Of a stretch of 59,344 nucleotides of DNA, positions 28,110-37,095 are shown in pieces. The notes beneath the pieces were generated by a model. The model saw only the letters and a program-made list of their open reading frames with translations. It did not search any database and was not told the origin of the DNA. Positions within the stretch are counted from its first letter, which is position 1; every line of letters begins with the position of its first letter. The stretch comes from Pseudomonas fuscovaginae SE-1 (GTDB lineage Bacteria > Pseudomonadota > Gammaproteobacteria > Pseudomonadales > Pseudomonadaceae). Where the stretch lies: NCBI RefSeq assembly GCF_000364705.1, contig NZ_AQOH01000015.1, positions 1-59,344 on the forward strand. Reading direction: 5' to 3'. A program made the position numbers and the translations under genes.

Positions 28110-28649
28110 TTACTCGGCGGTGAGAGCGTCGGCGGTGCAGGCGGGTTTGCCGGCAGCGTATTTAAGGCTGGGGTCTACCAGCGCATCGAAGCGCTTGAGC
28201 GCCTCGGAGCCAATCAGAAGCGGGTATTGGAAAGCGCTTCGGTCGGTCAAGTTCACTTCAATGGTGCGTAAGGCCGTACCCATGCAGACATTCAGGGTGA
28301 TCACCGGGCGGGCAGTATAGGCCTTGTCCTCGTCCGGGTCGTAGTCGCCGGAGCGGCGCTTGATCTTGCTGACCCGGGCCAGCGGCTGTTCGATGGGGTG
28401 CGAGTGGGCGGTGTCGATGGCCAGGTAGAAGCGTACCCAGCTTTCACCGTTGCGTTTGAAACGTTTTATGTCACGGGCGCTGAGGGAGGCGGTCTTGGCA
28501 CCGGTATCGAGTTTGGCCGCGACTTCGAGGTCGATGCCGGCCAGGGTCGCGTACTCGTTCAGCCCGTACACGGTCTTTTCGGCCGCGCTGCCGAGGCCCG
28601 GCAGGCAGAGAAGGAACAAAAGCAGTAGAGGGAAGGGCTTGAGTCTCAT
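28110..28649 (-). CDS. retropepsin-like aspartic protease (PF05618, 'ATP-dependent zinc protease')
   Basis: 179 residues from the ATG at 28649 (MRLKPFPLLLLF). Signal peptide with cleavage near GSA-AEK, so periplasmic. The domain begins with LAGIDLEVAAKLDTGAKTASLSA, where the DTGA motif is the retropepsin active-site signature; later LLIGSEALKRFDALVDPS. The historical name ATP-dependent zinc protease is probably wrong for these proteins. First gene of the three-gene operon with the 7TM and ATP-grasp proteins. Confidence 0.88.
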   Translation of the reverse strand: MRLKPFPLLLLFLLCLPGLGSAAEKTVYGLNEYATLAGIDLEVAAKLDTGAKTASLSARDIKRFKRNGESWVRFYLAIDTAHSHPIEQPLARVSKIKRRSGDYDPDEDKAYTARPVITLNVCMGTALRTIEVNLTDRSAFQYPLLIGSEALKRFDALVDPSLKYAAGKPACTADALTAE

Positions 28650-28833
28650 AAGTCCTGGCGCGTATTCAAGGTGACTGGCAATACCGCGCAAGCTTCCTCG
28701 TGCGTCTGTCAGATGAAGATGACAGGCATGGCATCGTCAGATGCGCGCGGCATTCTAACATGCTGGTTTTATGGCGCCAGCGCCGGGGTGGCTGTCGCTG
28801 TCATGATCCGGCGTTTTTCAGTGTTCTTAGACT

Positions 28834-28847
28834 ATTGTCGACAATAT
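28834..28847. promoter_or_regulatory. candidate operator 1 of the GntR regulator
   Basis: Perfect 12-bp palindrome ATTGTCGACAAT. The 12-mer TGTCGACAATAT within it recurs exactly 73 bp downstream at the GntR start codon. Confidence 0.6.
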
Positions 28848-28858
28848 CCATTAATTCT

Positions 28859-28887
28859 TTGACTGTCATAGCCTTATTGGCTAGTTT
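28859..28887 (+). promoter_or_regulatory. candidate promoter of the GntR-prp operon
   Basis: TTGACT (28859-28864), 17-bp spacer, TAGTTT (28882-28887). It lies between the two TGTCGACAATAT copies. Confidence 0.45.
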
Positions 28888-28908
28888 TACTGTCATTGAT
28901 TTTTAAGG

Positions 28909-28920
28909 TGTCGACAATAT
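28909..28920. promoter_or_regulatory. candidate operator 2 of the GntR regulator
   Basis: TGTCGACAATAT, identical to the copy at 28836-28847; its last two bases are the first two of the GntR start codon. Confidence 0.55.
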
Positions 28921-29641
28921 GCTGGAAAATCTGGAGCCGCTGGTGACTCCTCAGGAAGATTCGGAAACCCTGTCCGAAAACGTCTTCCGGCGTATCCAGG
29001 CCGCTATCGTCAAGGGCGAGATCGCACCCGGCAGCAAAATCTCCGAGCCGGAGCTGGCGCGCACCTACGGCATCAGCCGTGGCCCGCTGCGCGAGGCCAT
29101 CCATCGCCTGGAAGGGCAGCGCCTGTTGGTCCGGGTACCCCATGTCGGGGCGCGGGTGGTTTCGCTCAGCCATGCCGAGCTGATCGAACTTTACGAAATC
29201 CGCGAGTCCCTCGAAGGCATGGCCTGCCGCCTCGCCGCCGAGCGCATGACCAGTGAGGAGATCGAAGAACTGCGTCAGGTGTTGCACACCCACGAGCGTG
29301 ACGCAGCGTTCCAGGCGGGTGTCGGCTACTACCAGCAGGAAGGCGACTTCGACTTCCACTACCGGATCATCCAGGGCGCCGGCAACCGCACCCTGACCCA
29401 GATGCTCTGCGGCGAGCTCTATCAGCTCGTGCGCATGTATCGCATCCAGTTTTCCGCGACACCCAACCGGCCACGCCAGGCCTTCGCCGAGCACCACCGG
29501 ATTCTCGATGCGATCGCCGATCGCGACGGCGAACTGGCCGAACTGTTGATGCGCCGTCACATCGGCGCGTCGAAACGCAATATTGCGCGTCACTACCAGG
29601 ACGGCGCGAAACCGACAGCCACTCCACGAGGTGAGTCATGA
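28919..29641 (+). CDS. GntR/FadR-family regulator of the methylcitrate operon
   Basis: 240 residues. N-terminal winged helix: [18 protein letters not shown], then [20 protein letters not shown] as recognition helix. C-terminal FCD ligand domain with [36 protein letters not shown], and [13 protein letters not shown] with the metal-binding His residues. Overlaps prpB by 4 bp (ATGA). This position, first in the prp cluster, marks it as the local regulator, probably a repressor relieved by 2-methylcitrate or a related acid; enterobacteria use the unrelated PrpR instead. Two copies of TGTCGACAATAT flank its promoter, suggesting autoregulation. Confidence 0.9.
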   Translation: MLENLEPLVTPQEDSETLSENVFRRIQAAIVKGEIAPGSKISEPELARTYGISRGPLREAIHRLEGQRLLVRVPHVGARVVSLSHAELIELYEIRESLEGMACRLAAERMTSEEIEELRQVLHTHERDAAFQAGVGYYQQEGDFDFHYRIIQGAGNRTLTQMLCGELYQLVRMYRIQFSATPNRPRQAFAEHHRILDAIADRDGELAELLMRRHIGASKRNIARHYQDGAKPTATPRGES

Positions 29642-30537
29642 GTCAGGGTTCCAACAAAAACACGCCCGGTCAGCGTTTCCGCGAGGCGGTCGCCAGCGAA
29701 CATCCGCTGCAGGTGGTCGGGGCGATCAACGCCAACCACGCGCTGCTGGCCAAGCGTGCCGGCTTCAAGGCGATCTACCTGTCCGGCGGCGGCGTTGCGG
29801 CCGGTTCCCTCGGCCTGCCGGATCTGGGCATCACCGGCCTGGATGATGTGCTGACTGATGTGCGGCGCATCACCGATGTCTGCGACCTGCCGCTTTTGGT
29901 GGATGTCGACACCGGTTTCGGCTCTTCGGCCTTTAACGTCGCCCGTACCGTGCGCTCGATGAGCAAGTTCGGCGCGGCGGCGATCCATATCGAGGACCAG
30001 GTCGGCGCCAAGCGCTGCGGCCACCGGCCGAACAAGGAAATCGTCTCCCAGCAGGAGATGGTCGATCGCATCAAGGCGGCCGTCGATGCCCGTACCGATG
30101 ACAGCTTCGTGATCATGGCGCGCACCGATGCACTGGCGGTGGAAGGGCTGGAGTCGGCGCTGGACCGCGCGGCTGCGTGCATCGAGGCCGGTGCCGACAT
30201 GATTTTCCCGGAAGCCATCACCGAACTGGACATGTACAAGCTGTTCGCCAACCGTGTGAAGGCGCCGATCCTGGCCAACATCACCGAGTTCGGCGCGACG
30301 CCGCTGTACACCACCGAGCAACTGGCATCCGCCGACGTGTCGCTGGTGCTCTATCCGCTGTCGGCGTTCCGCGCCATGAACAAGGCGGCGGAAAACGTCT
30401 ACACCGCGATTCGTCGTGACGGCACCCAGCAGAACGTGATCGACACCATGCAGACGCGCATGGAGCTTTACGATCGCATCGACTACCACGCCTTCGAGCA
30501 GAAGCTCGATGCGCTGTTCGCCCAGAAGAAGGTCTGA
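29638..30537 (+). CDS. prpB: 2-methylisocitrate lyase
   Basis: 299 residues. Cleaves 2-methylisocitrate to pyruvate and succinate, the last step of propionyl-CoA oxidation. ICL/PEP-mutase fold: [33 protein letters not shown] (Mg-binding Asp), [15 protein letters not shown] with catalytic Cys in [19 protein letters not shown] and ILANITEFG. The KRCGH motif and the 299-residue length fit PrpB rather than isocitrate lyase. Followed by a REP palindrome before prpC. Confidence 0.97.
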   Translation: MSQGSNKNTPGQRFREAVASEHPLQVVGAINANHALLAKRAGFKAIYLSGGGVAAGSLGLPDLGITGLDDVLTDVRRITDVCDLPLLVDVDTGFGSSAFNVARTVRSMSKFGAAAIHIEDQVGAKRCGHRPNKEIVSQQEMVDRIKAAVDARTDDSFVIMARTDALAVEGLESALDRAAACIEAGADMIFPEAITELDMYKLFANRVKAPILANITEFGATPLYTTEQLASADVSLVLYPLSAFRAMNKAAENVYTAIRRDGTQQNVIDTMQTRMELYDRIDYHAFEQKLDALFAQKKV

Positions 30538-30551
30538 AGCCAGACCCCTGC

Positions 30552-30640
30552 TTGTGGGAGCCGGCTTGCTGGCGATCCAGGCGACGCGGTGGATCATGGC
30601 AATCGCGTCGATATCATCGCCAGCAAGCCGGCTCCTACAA
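30552..30640. repeat. REP-type inverted repeat between prpB and prpC
   Basis: Left arm tgtgggagccggcttgctgg, right arm ccagcaagccggctcctaca, about 40 bp between. It lies within the prp operon. Confidence 0.8.
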
Positions 30641-30691
30641 AAAAAACGAATTGCCGAGTCCCCGACAACCTACAAGAATTTGGAGAAAGCA

Positions 30692-31819
30692 ATGGCTGAA
30701 GCAAAAGTATTGAGCGGTGCCGGCCTGCGCGGCCAGGTCGCCGGGCAAACCGCCCTGTCCACCGTGGGCCAGGCCGGTGCCGGGTTGACCTACCGTGGCT
30801 ATGACGTACGTGAACTGGCCGCCGAGGCGCGCTTCGAGGAAGTCGCCTACCTGCTACTGTACGGCGAGCTGCCCAACGCCACCGAGCTGGCGGCCTACAT
30901 GGGCAAGCTGCGTACCCTGCGCGACCTGCCACAGGCGCTGAAAGAGGTGCTCGAGCGCATTCCGGCCGAGGCCCACCCGATGGACGTGATGCGCACCGGC
31001 TGCTCGTTCCTGGGCAACATCGAACCCGAGGGCGACTTCTCCCGCCAGCATGAAACCACCGACCGCCTGCTGGCCGCTTTCCCGGCGATCATGTGCTACT
31101 GGTACCGTTTCAGCCATGAAGGCAAGCGTATCGACTGCGTGACCGACGAGGAGTCCCTGGGCGGGCATTTCCTGCACCTGCTGCATGGCAAGGCGCCGAG
31201 CGAGCTGCACCGCAAGGTCATGGATGTGTCGCTGATCCTCTACGCGGAGCACGAGTTCAACGCCTCGACCTTTACCGCGCGGGTTTGTGCCTCGACCCTG
31301 TCCGACCTGTTCTCCTGCGTCACCGCGGCCATCGGCTCGCTGCGCGGCCCGTTGCATGGCGGCGCCAACGAGGCGGCGATGGAGATGATCGAACGTTTCG
31401 GCTCGCCCGAGGAGGCCATCGAGGGCACCCTCGGCATGCTGGCGCGCAAGGACAAGATCATGGGCTTCGGCCATGCGATCTACAAGGACAGCGACCCGCG
31501 CAACGAGGTGATCAAGGGCTGGTCGAGAAAACTCGCCGATGAAGTCGGGGATACCGTGCTGTTCCCGGTGTCCGAAGCCATCGACAAGACCATGTGGGAG
31601 CAGAAGAAACTGTTCCCCAACGCCGACTTCTACCATGCCTCGGCGTATCACTTCATGGGTATCCCGACCAAGCTGTTCACGCCGATCTTCGTCTGTTCGC
31701 GCCTGACCGGCTGGGCGGCGCATGTGTTCGAGCAGCGTGCCAACAACCGCATCATCCGTCCGAGCGCCGAGTACACCGGCGTCGAGCAGCGCAAGTTCGT
31801 GCCAATCGAGCGTCGCTGA
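30692..31819 (+). CDS. prpC: 2-methylcitrate synthase
   Basis: 375 residues from the ATG at 30692 (GGAGA upstream). Condenses propionyl-CoA with oxaloacetate. Citrate-synthase fold with GAGLTYRGYDVRELA, EHEFNASTFTARVCAST (His-binding oxaloacetate), GALHGGANEAAME-like segment reading GPLHGGANEAAMEMIE, MGFGHAIYKDSDPRN and RPSAEYTG. Short bacterial form without the N-terminal extension of housekeeping citrate synthase. Second enzyme gene of the prp operon. Confidence 0.96.
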   Translation: MAEAKVLSGAGLRGQVAGQTALSTVGQAGAGLTYRGYDVRELAAEARFEEVAYLLLYGELPNATELAAYMGKLRTLRDLPQALKEVLERIPAEAHPMDVMRTGCSFLGNIEPEGDFSRQHETTDRLLAAFPAIMCYWYRFSHEGKRIDCVTDEESLGGHFLHLLHGKAPSELHRKVMDVSLILYAEHEFNASTFTARVCASTLSDLFSCVTAAIGSLRGPLHGGANEAAMEMIERFGSPEEAIEGTLGMLARKDKIMGFGHAIYKDSDPRNEVIKGWSRKLADEVGDTVLFPVSEAIDKTMWEQKKLFPNADFYHASAYHFMGIPTKLFTPIFVCSRLTGWAAHVFEQRANNRIIRPSAEYTGVEQRKFVPIERR

Positions 31820-31864
31820 CTGGAGGGCGCGAGCCTTACCTGAGGCCTGCCTGTCACCTCGGAC

Positions 31865-31996
31865 TGTGGCGAGGGGGCTTGCCCCCGCTGGGTTGCGCAG
31901 CAACCCCGAGTCCAGGCGATGCGTTCTCCCCGTGAGCACGCGCCGCCTGGTTCTGCGACGGCTCTGCCGTCGAGCGTGGGCAAGCCCACTCGCCAC
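31865..31996. repeat. composite palindromic element between prpC and acnD
   Basis: Outer arms gtggcgagggggcttgccc and gggcaagcccactcgccac, with two inner hairpins, GGGTTGC-GCA-GCAACCC and CGACGG-CTCTG-CCGTCG. A REP-family repeat of a different subtype from the 'gtgggagccgg' ones. Confidence 0.75.
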
Positions 31997-32064
31997 GGAT
32001 GAGTACCAGGGGGCTCCGAGGGCCTGCACCTGCCGTTGACCTTACCGTGATCGAGTCCCAGACC

Positions 32065-34659
32065 ATGAATAGCCAATACCGTAAACCGCTGCCCGGCAGC
32101 CACCTGGACTTCTTCGATGCCCGCGCGGCGGTCGATGCGATCCAGCCCGGAGCCTATGCCACGTTGCCCTATACCTCCCGGGTCCTGGCCGAGAACCTGG
32201 TGCGTCGCTGCGAGCCCGCGACGCTGACCGATTCCCTCAAACAGTTGATCGAACGCAAGCGCGACCTCGACTTCCCCTGGTTCCCGGCCCGCGTGGTCTG
32301 CCACGACATCCTCGGCCAGACCGCCCTGGTGGACCTGGCCGGTCTGCGCGACGCCATCGCCGACCAGGGCGGTGATCCGGCCCAGGTCAACCCGGTGGTG
32401 CCGACCCAACTGATCGTCGACCACTCGCTGGCGGTGGAGTGCGGCGGTTTCGACCCGGATGCGTTCGCCAAGAACCGCGCCATCGAGGACCGCCGCAACG
32501 AAGACCGCTTCCACTTCATCGACTGGACCAGGAAGGCGTTCAAGAACGTCGACGTGATCCCGCCGGGCAACGGCATCATGCACCAGATCAACCTGGAGAA
32601 GATGTCCCCGGTGATCCAGGCGCGTGACGGCGTGGCCTTTCCCGACACCTGCGTCGGCACCGACAGCCACACCCCGCATGTCGATGCGCTGGGCGTGATC
32701 GCCATCGGTGTCGGCGGCCTGGAAGCCGAGAGCGTGATGCTCGGTCGTGCTTCCTGGATGCGCCTGCCGGAGATCGTTGGCGTCGAGCTGACCGGCAAGT
32801 TGCAACCGGGTATCACCGCTACCGACATGGTGCTGGCGCTGACCGAGTTCCTGCGCAAGCAGAAGGTGGTCGGGGCCTATCTGGAGTTCTTCGGCGAAGG
32901 CGCCAGTGCGCTGACCCTGGGCGACCGCGCGACCATTTCCAACATGGCCCCGGAGTACGGCGCCACGGCGGCGATGTTCTACATCGACCAGCAAACCATC
33001 GATTACCTGAAGCTCACCGGCCGTGAAGACGCACAGGTGCAACTGGTCGAGACCTACGCCCGCGAGAGCGGCCTGTGGGCCGACAGCCTCAAGGGCGCGC
33101 AATATGAGCGCGGCCTGCGGTTCGACCTGTCGTCGGTGGTGCGCAACATGGCCGGGCCCAGCAACCCGCACGCCCGCGTCGCCACCAGCGACCTGGCGGC
33201 CAAGGGCATTGCCGGGCAGTGGAGCGAAGTGCCGGGGCAGATGCCCGACGGCGCGGTGATCATCGCCGCCATCACCAGTTGCACCAACACCAGCAACCCG
33301 CGCAACGTCATCGCCGCCGGCCTGCTGGCGCGCAACGCCAACCGGCTGGGCCTGACCCGCAAGCCGTGGGTCAAGTCGTCGCTGGCACCCGGTTCCCGGG
33401 CGGTGGCGCTGTACCTGGATGAAGCCGGGCTGACCGACGAGCTGGAACGGTTGGGCTTTGGCGTGGTGGCCTTCGCCTGCACCACCTGCAACGGCATGTC
33501 CGGTGCGCTGGATCCGGTGATCCAGCAGGAAATCATCGACCGTGACCTCTACGCCACGGCCGTGCTCTCGGGCAATCGCAACTTCGACGGGCGCATCCAT
33601 CCGTACGCCAAGCAGGCGTTCCTGGCGTCCCCGCCGCTGGTGGTGGCCTACGCGATCGCCGGCACCATCCGCTTCGATATCGAGAAGGACGTGCTGGGCC
33701 GGGATGCCGAGGGCAAGGAAATCCGCCTCAAGGACATCTGGCCGAGCGACGAGGAAATCGACGCGATGGTCAAGGCTTCGGTCAAGCCGGAGCAGTTCCG
33801 CAAGGTCTATACGCCGATGTTCGCCATTCAGGAGGACAACGGGCCGAAGGTCGAGCCGCTCTATGACTGGCGGCCGATGAGCACCTACATCCGCCGTCCG
33901 CCGTACTGGGAGGGCGCCCTGGCCGGAGCGCGGTCGCTCAAGGGCATGCGCCCGCTGGCGGTGCTGCCGGACAACATCACCACCGACCACCTGTCGCCGT
34001 CCAACGCCATCCTGCTGGACAGCGCGGCCGGCGAGTACCTGGCGAAAATGGGCCTGCCGGAAGAGGACTTCAACTCCTACGCCACGCACCGTGGCGACCA
34101 CCTCACCGCCCAGCGTGCCACCTTCGCCAACCCGAAACTGTTCAACGAAATGGTCCAGGAGAACGGCAAGGTCAAGCAGGGTTCGCTGGCGCGGGTCGAA
34201 CCGGAAGGTCAGGTCATGCGCATGTGGGAAGCCATCGAGACCTACATGGAGCGCAAGCAGCCGCTGATCATCATCGCCGGTGCCGACTACGGCCAGGGTT
34301 CGTCCCGCGACTGGGCGGCCAAGGGCGTCCGGCTGGCGGGGGTCGAGGCGATCGTCGCCGAAGGCTTCGAACGCATCCACCGCACCAACCTGGTCGGCAT
34401 GGGCGTGCTGCCGCTGGAGTTCAAGCCGGGCACCGATCGCAAGACCCTTGGCATCGACGGTACCGAGACGTTCGACGTGATTGGCGAGCGTATGCCGCGG
34501 GCGACCCTGACCCTGGTCATCCAGCGCAAGAACGGTGAACAGGTCGAAGTACCGGTGACCTGCCGCCTGGACACCGCTGAAGAGGTGTCAATCTACGAGG
34601 CTGGCGGTGTGCTGCAGCGTTTTGCCCAGGACTTCCTGCAGTCCGCTGTCGTCGGCTGA
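32065..34659 (+). CDS. acnD: Fe/S-dependent 2-methylcitrate dehydratase AcnD
   Basis: 864 residues from the ATG at 32065 (MNSQYRKPLPG). Aconitase superfamily: cluster Cys residues near 406 (SCTNTSNPRN) and 472/475 (ACTTCNGMSG), substrate motifs HQINLEKM, TCVGTDSHTPHVDALG, and a swivel domain with AGADYGQGSSRDWAAKG. AcnD together with PrpF replaces PrpD in many proteobacteria, dehydrating 2-methylcitrate to the trans form of 2-methylaconitate. The 245-bp upstream spacer holds a composite palindrome. Confidence 0.96.
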   Translation: MNSQYRKPLPGSHLDFFDARAAVDAIQPGAYATLPYTSRVLAENLVRRCEPATLTDSLKQLIERKRDLDFPWFPARVVCHDILGQTALVDLAGLRDAIADQGGDPAQVNPVVPTQLIVDHSLAVECGGFDPDAFAKNRAIEDRRNEDRFHFIDWTRKAFKNVDVIPPGNGIMHQINLEKMSPVIQARDGVAFPDTCVGTDSHTPHVDALGVIAIGVGGLEAESVMLGRASWMRLPEIVGVELTGKLQPGITATDMVLALTEFLRKQKVVGAYLEFFGEGASALTLGDRATISNMAPEYGATAAMFYIDQQTIDYLKLTGREDAQVQLVETYARESGLWADSLKGAQYERGLRFDLSSVVRNMAGPSNPHARVATSDLAAKGIAGQWSEVPGQMPDGAVIIAAITSCTNTSNPRNVIAAGLLARNANRLGLTRKPWVKSSLAPGSRAVALYLDEAGLTDELERLGFGVVAFACTTCNGMSGALDPVIQQEIIDRDLYATAVLSGNRNFDGRIHPYAKQAFLASPPLVVAYAIAGTIRFDIEKDVLGRDAEGKEIRLKDIWPSDEEIDAMVKASVKPEQFRKVYTPMFAIQEDNGPKVEPLYDWRPMSTYIRRPPYWEGALAGARSLKGMRPLAVLPDNITTDHLSPSNAILLDSAAGEYLAKMGLPEEDFNSYATHRGDHLTAQRATFANPKLFNEMVQENGKVKQGSLARVEPEGQVMRMWEAIETYMERKQPLIIIAGADYGQGSSRDWAAKGVRLAGVEAIVAEGFERIHRTNLVGMGVLPLEFKPGTDRKTLGIDGTETFDVIGERMPRATLTLVIQRKNGEQVEVPVTCRLDTAEEVSIYEAGGVLQRFAQDFLQSAVVG

Positions 34660-34669
34660 CGGCAAACCC

Positions 34670-34722
34670 GATCGTTCCCACGCTCTGCGTGGGAACACAG
34701 CCCTTGACGCTCCGCGTCAACG
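34670..34722. repeat. short palindromic repeat between acnD and prpF
   Basis: GTTCCCACGC-TCT-GCGTGGGAAC hairpin followed by TTGACGC-TCC-GCGTCAA; the widespread Pseudomonas 'cgttcccacgctctgcgtgggaa' repeat. Confidence 0.8.
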
Positions 34723-34761
34723 GTTGACCCCATTCATGTCTTGGATCGTGCAGGAGATGTC

Positions 34762-35952
34762 ATGACCCACGCCGCACAAATCAGAATCCCCGCCACCTAC
34801 ATGCGTGGCGGCACCAGCAAGGGGGTGTTCTTCAACCTCAGCGACCTGCCCGAGGCCGCGCAACTGCCCGGTGCGGCGCGTGATGCGCTGTTGCTGCGGG
34901 TGATCGGCAGCCCCGATCCCTACGAAAAACAGATCGACGGCATGGGCGGGGCGACTTCCAGCACCAGCAAGACGGTGATCCTGTCGCGCAGCATCAAGGC
35001 CGACCACGACGTCGACTACCTGTTCGGCCAGGTGTCGATCGACAAGCCGTTCATCGACTGGAGCGGCAACTGCGGCAACCTGTCGGCGGCGGTCGGTTCG
35101 TTCGCCATCAGCGCCGGCCTGGTGGACGCCGCGCGGATTCCGCGCAATGGCGTGGCGGTGGTGCGGATCTGGCAGGTGAACATCGGCAAGACCATCATCG
35201 CCCATGTGCCGATCACCGACGGCCAGGTGCAGGAAACCGGCGATTTTGAACTCGATGGCGTGACCTTTCCCGCCGCCGAGGTGCAGCTGGAGTTCATGGA
35301 CCCGGCGGCCGAGGAAGAGGGCGCGGGCGGCTCGATGTTCCCGACCGGCAACCTGGTGGACGACCTGGAAGTACCGGGTGTCGGCACCTTCAAGGCGACC
35401 CTGATCAACGCCGGGATTCCGACGATCTTCGTCAATGCTGCGGATATCGGCTACACCGGCACCGAGTTGCAGGGCGATATCAATGGCGATCCCGAGGCCT
35501 TGGCGCGTTTCGAGACCATTCGTGCCCACGGGGCGTTGCGCATGGGGCTGATCGGCCATCTCGACGAAGCGGCCAAGCGCCAGCACACGCCGAAGGTGGC
35601 CTTCGTCGCGCCGCCGGCCGGTTATACCGCGTCGAGCGGCAAGGCCGTGGTGGCGGGTGATGTGGACCTGCTGGTGCGGGCGCTGTCGATGGGCAAGCTG
35701 CACCACGCGATGATGGGCACCGCGGCAGTGGCCATCGGCACGGCGGCGGCGATTCCCGGCACATTGGTGAACCTGGCGGCGGGCGGCGGCGCGCGGGGTT
35801 CGGTACGTTTCGGTCATCCGTCGGGAACGTTGCGGGTCGGTGCCGAAGCGACTGAGGTCGACGGCGAGTGGACCGTGATCAAGGCCGTCATGAGCCGCAG
35901 TGCGCGGGTATTGATGGAAGGCTGGGTGCGGGTGCCGGGCGACGCTTTTTAG
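34762..35952 (+). CDS. prpF: 2-methylaconitate cis-trans isomerase
   Basis: 396 residues; ATG at 34762 with AGGAG at 34752. DAP-epimerase-like fold: IPATYMRGGTSKGVFFN at the N-terminus, GMGGATSSTSKTVIL, SGNCGNLSAAVGSFAI, and MGKLHHAMMGTAAVAIG with the C-terminal half mirrored. The SGNCGN segment contains the conserved Cys and the GGTSKG loop is diagnostic. PrpF isomerises trans- to cis-2-methylaconitate made by AcnD, so that aconitase AcnB can form 2-methylisocitrate. Last gene of the operon. Confidence 0.96.
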   Translation: MTHAAQIRIPATYMRGGTSKGVFFNLSDLPEAAQLPGAARDALLLRVIGSPDPYEKQIDGMGGATSSTSKTVILSRSIKADHDVDYLFGQVSIDKPFIDWSGNCGNLSAAVGSFAISAGLVDAARIPRNGVAVVRIWQVNIGKTIIAHVPITDGQVQETGDFELDGVTFPAAEVQLEFMDPAAEEEGAGGSMFPTGNLVDDLEVPGVGTFKATLINAGIPTIFVNAADIGYTGTELQGDINGDPEALARFETIRAHGALRMGLIGHLDEAAKRQHTPKVAFVAPPAGYTASSGKAVVAGDVDLLVRALSMGKLHHAMMGTAAVAIGTAAAIPGTLVNLAAGGGARGSVRFGHPSGTLRVGAEATEVDGEWTVIKAVMSRSARVLMEGWVRVPGDAF

Positions 35953-35958
35953 GTCGCG

Positions 35959-36087
35959 TGGTGGCAGGGCGGGCCTCTTCGCGGGCAAGCCCGGCTCCTG
36001 CATGATGGGGGTCGTATGCGGGGCTGCGGATCACCCCGTCCCGGTAGGAGCCGGGCTTGCCCGCGAAGAGGCCCACCCTGCCACCAC
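35959..36087. repeat. long REP inverted repeat between prpF and ppsR
   Basis: Arms of about 43 bp: left gtggtggcagggcgggcctc ttcgcgggcaagcccggctc and the matching complement on the right (gagccgggcttgcccgcgaa ... ccaccctgccaccac), spaced by about 43 bp. Lies between convergent genes. Confidence 0.85.
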
Positions 36088-36100
36088 ACCTTTCGGATCC

Positions 36101-36919
36101 TTACTTGAACCGCCGCTCCACACCCTTCTCCACGAGGATCTTCGCCGAAATCTCCTCCACGGAAAAATGCGTGGAGTTGATGTGCGGGATGTTTTCCCGA
36201 CGGAACAGGTTTTCCACCTCGCGCACCTCGAATTCGCACTGGGCATAGCTCGAGTAGCGGCTGTTGGGCTTGCGTTCGTTGCGGATGGCGGTCAGGCGGT
36301 CCGGGTCGATGGTCAGGCCGAACAGTTTGTGCTGGTGGGCGCGCAGGGCCGTCGGCAACTGCAGGCGTTCCATGTCTTCCTCGGTCAGCGGGTAGTTGGC
36401 CGCGCGGATGCCGAACTGCATCGCCATGTACAGGCACGTCGGCGTCTTGCCGCAGCGCGACACGCCGACCAGGATCAGGTCGGCCTTGTCGTAGTAGTGG
36501 GTGCGGGCGCCGTCGTCGTTGTCGAGGGCGAAGTTCACCGCCTCGATCCGCTCCATGTAGTTGGAGTTGCCGCCGATGGAGTGGGACTTGCCCACCGAGT
36601 AGGAGGAATGCTCGCTCAGCTCCTGCTCCAGCGGGGCGAGGAAGGTGGAAAAGATGTCGATCATGAAACCATTGGACGTGGCGAGAATCTCACGAATGTC
36701 CTGATTGACGATGGTGTCGAAGATGATCGGGCGGTAACCGTCCCGCTCGGCGGCGCTGTTGATCTTCTGGACCATGGCCCGGGCCTTGTCCACGCTGTCG
36801 ATGTACGGTTGCGTGGATTTGGCGAAGGTAATGTTCTCGAACTGCGCCAACAGGCTTTGACCCAGGGTTTCGGCGGTGATGCCGGTGCCATCGGAGATGA
36901 AGAAAGCAGATCGTTTCAT
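36101..36919 (-). CDS. ppsR: phosphoenolpyruvate synthetase regulatory protein (kinase/pyrophosphorylase)
   Basis: 272 residues, start at the ATG at 36919 ([13 protein letters not shown]) with AAGGTG upstream. DUF299 family bifunctional ADP-dependent kinase / phosphate-dependent phosphorylase: [19 protein letters not shown] and P-loop-like [20 protein letters not shown]-terminal [16 protein letters not shown]. It phosphorylates and dephosphorylates a threonine beside the catalytic histidine of PpsA to switch it off and on. Divergent from its target ppsA. Confidence 0.95.
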   Translation of the reverse strand: MKRSAFFISDGTGITAETLGQSLLAQFENITFAKSTQPYIDSVDKARAMVQKINSAAERDGYRPIIFDTIVNQDIREILATSNGFMIDIFSTFLAPLEQELSEHSSYSVGKSHSIGGNSNYMERIEAVNFALDNDDGARTHYYDKADLILVGVSRCGKTPTCLYMAMQFGIRAANYPLTEEDMERLQLPTALRAHQHKLFGLTIDPDRLTAIRNERKPNSRYSSYAQCEFEVREVENLFRRENIPHINSTHFSVEEISAKILVEKGVERRFK

Positions 36920-37095
36920 TTGCACCTTGGGCCTTAAGCTGATGACGATTCTTGGATATGATAGGCAGGATTTGCCGGCCTGGAATGGCTGGCATTCTCA
37001 CTTATTTTCCAGGTCCAGGCCACAGAGCGGATCGACCAGCCATTTGAAATGGCCCGCCCTGAGCTTCATCCAACACAGTCAGTGGAGAGATCACC

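Noticed and set aside
30509..30691. Longer start for prpC
   Set aside because: The extension crosses the REP palindrome; the ATG at 30692 has a ribosome site and gives the family length.
31648..34380. Open frame of about 910 codons on the minus strand opposite acnD
   Set aside because: It is the antisense shadow of acnD and prpC in high-GC DNA; composition is repetitive in Gly, Arg, His and Gln and no domain is recognisable.
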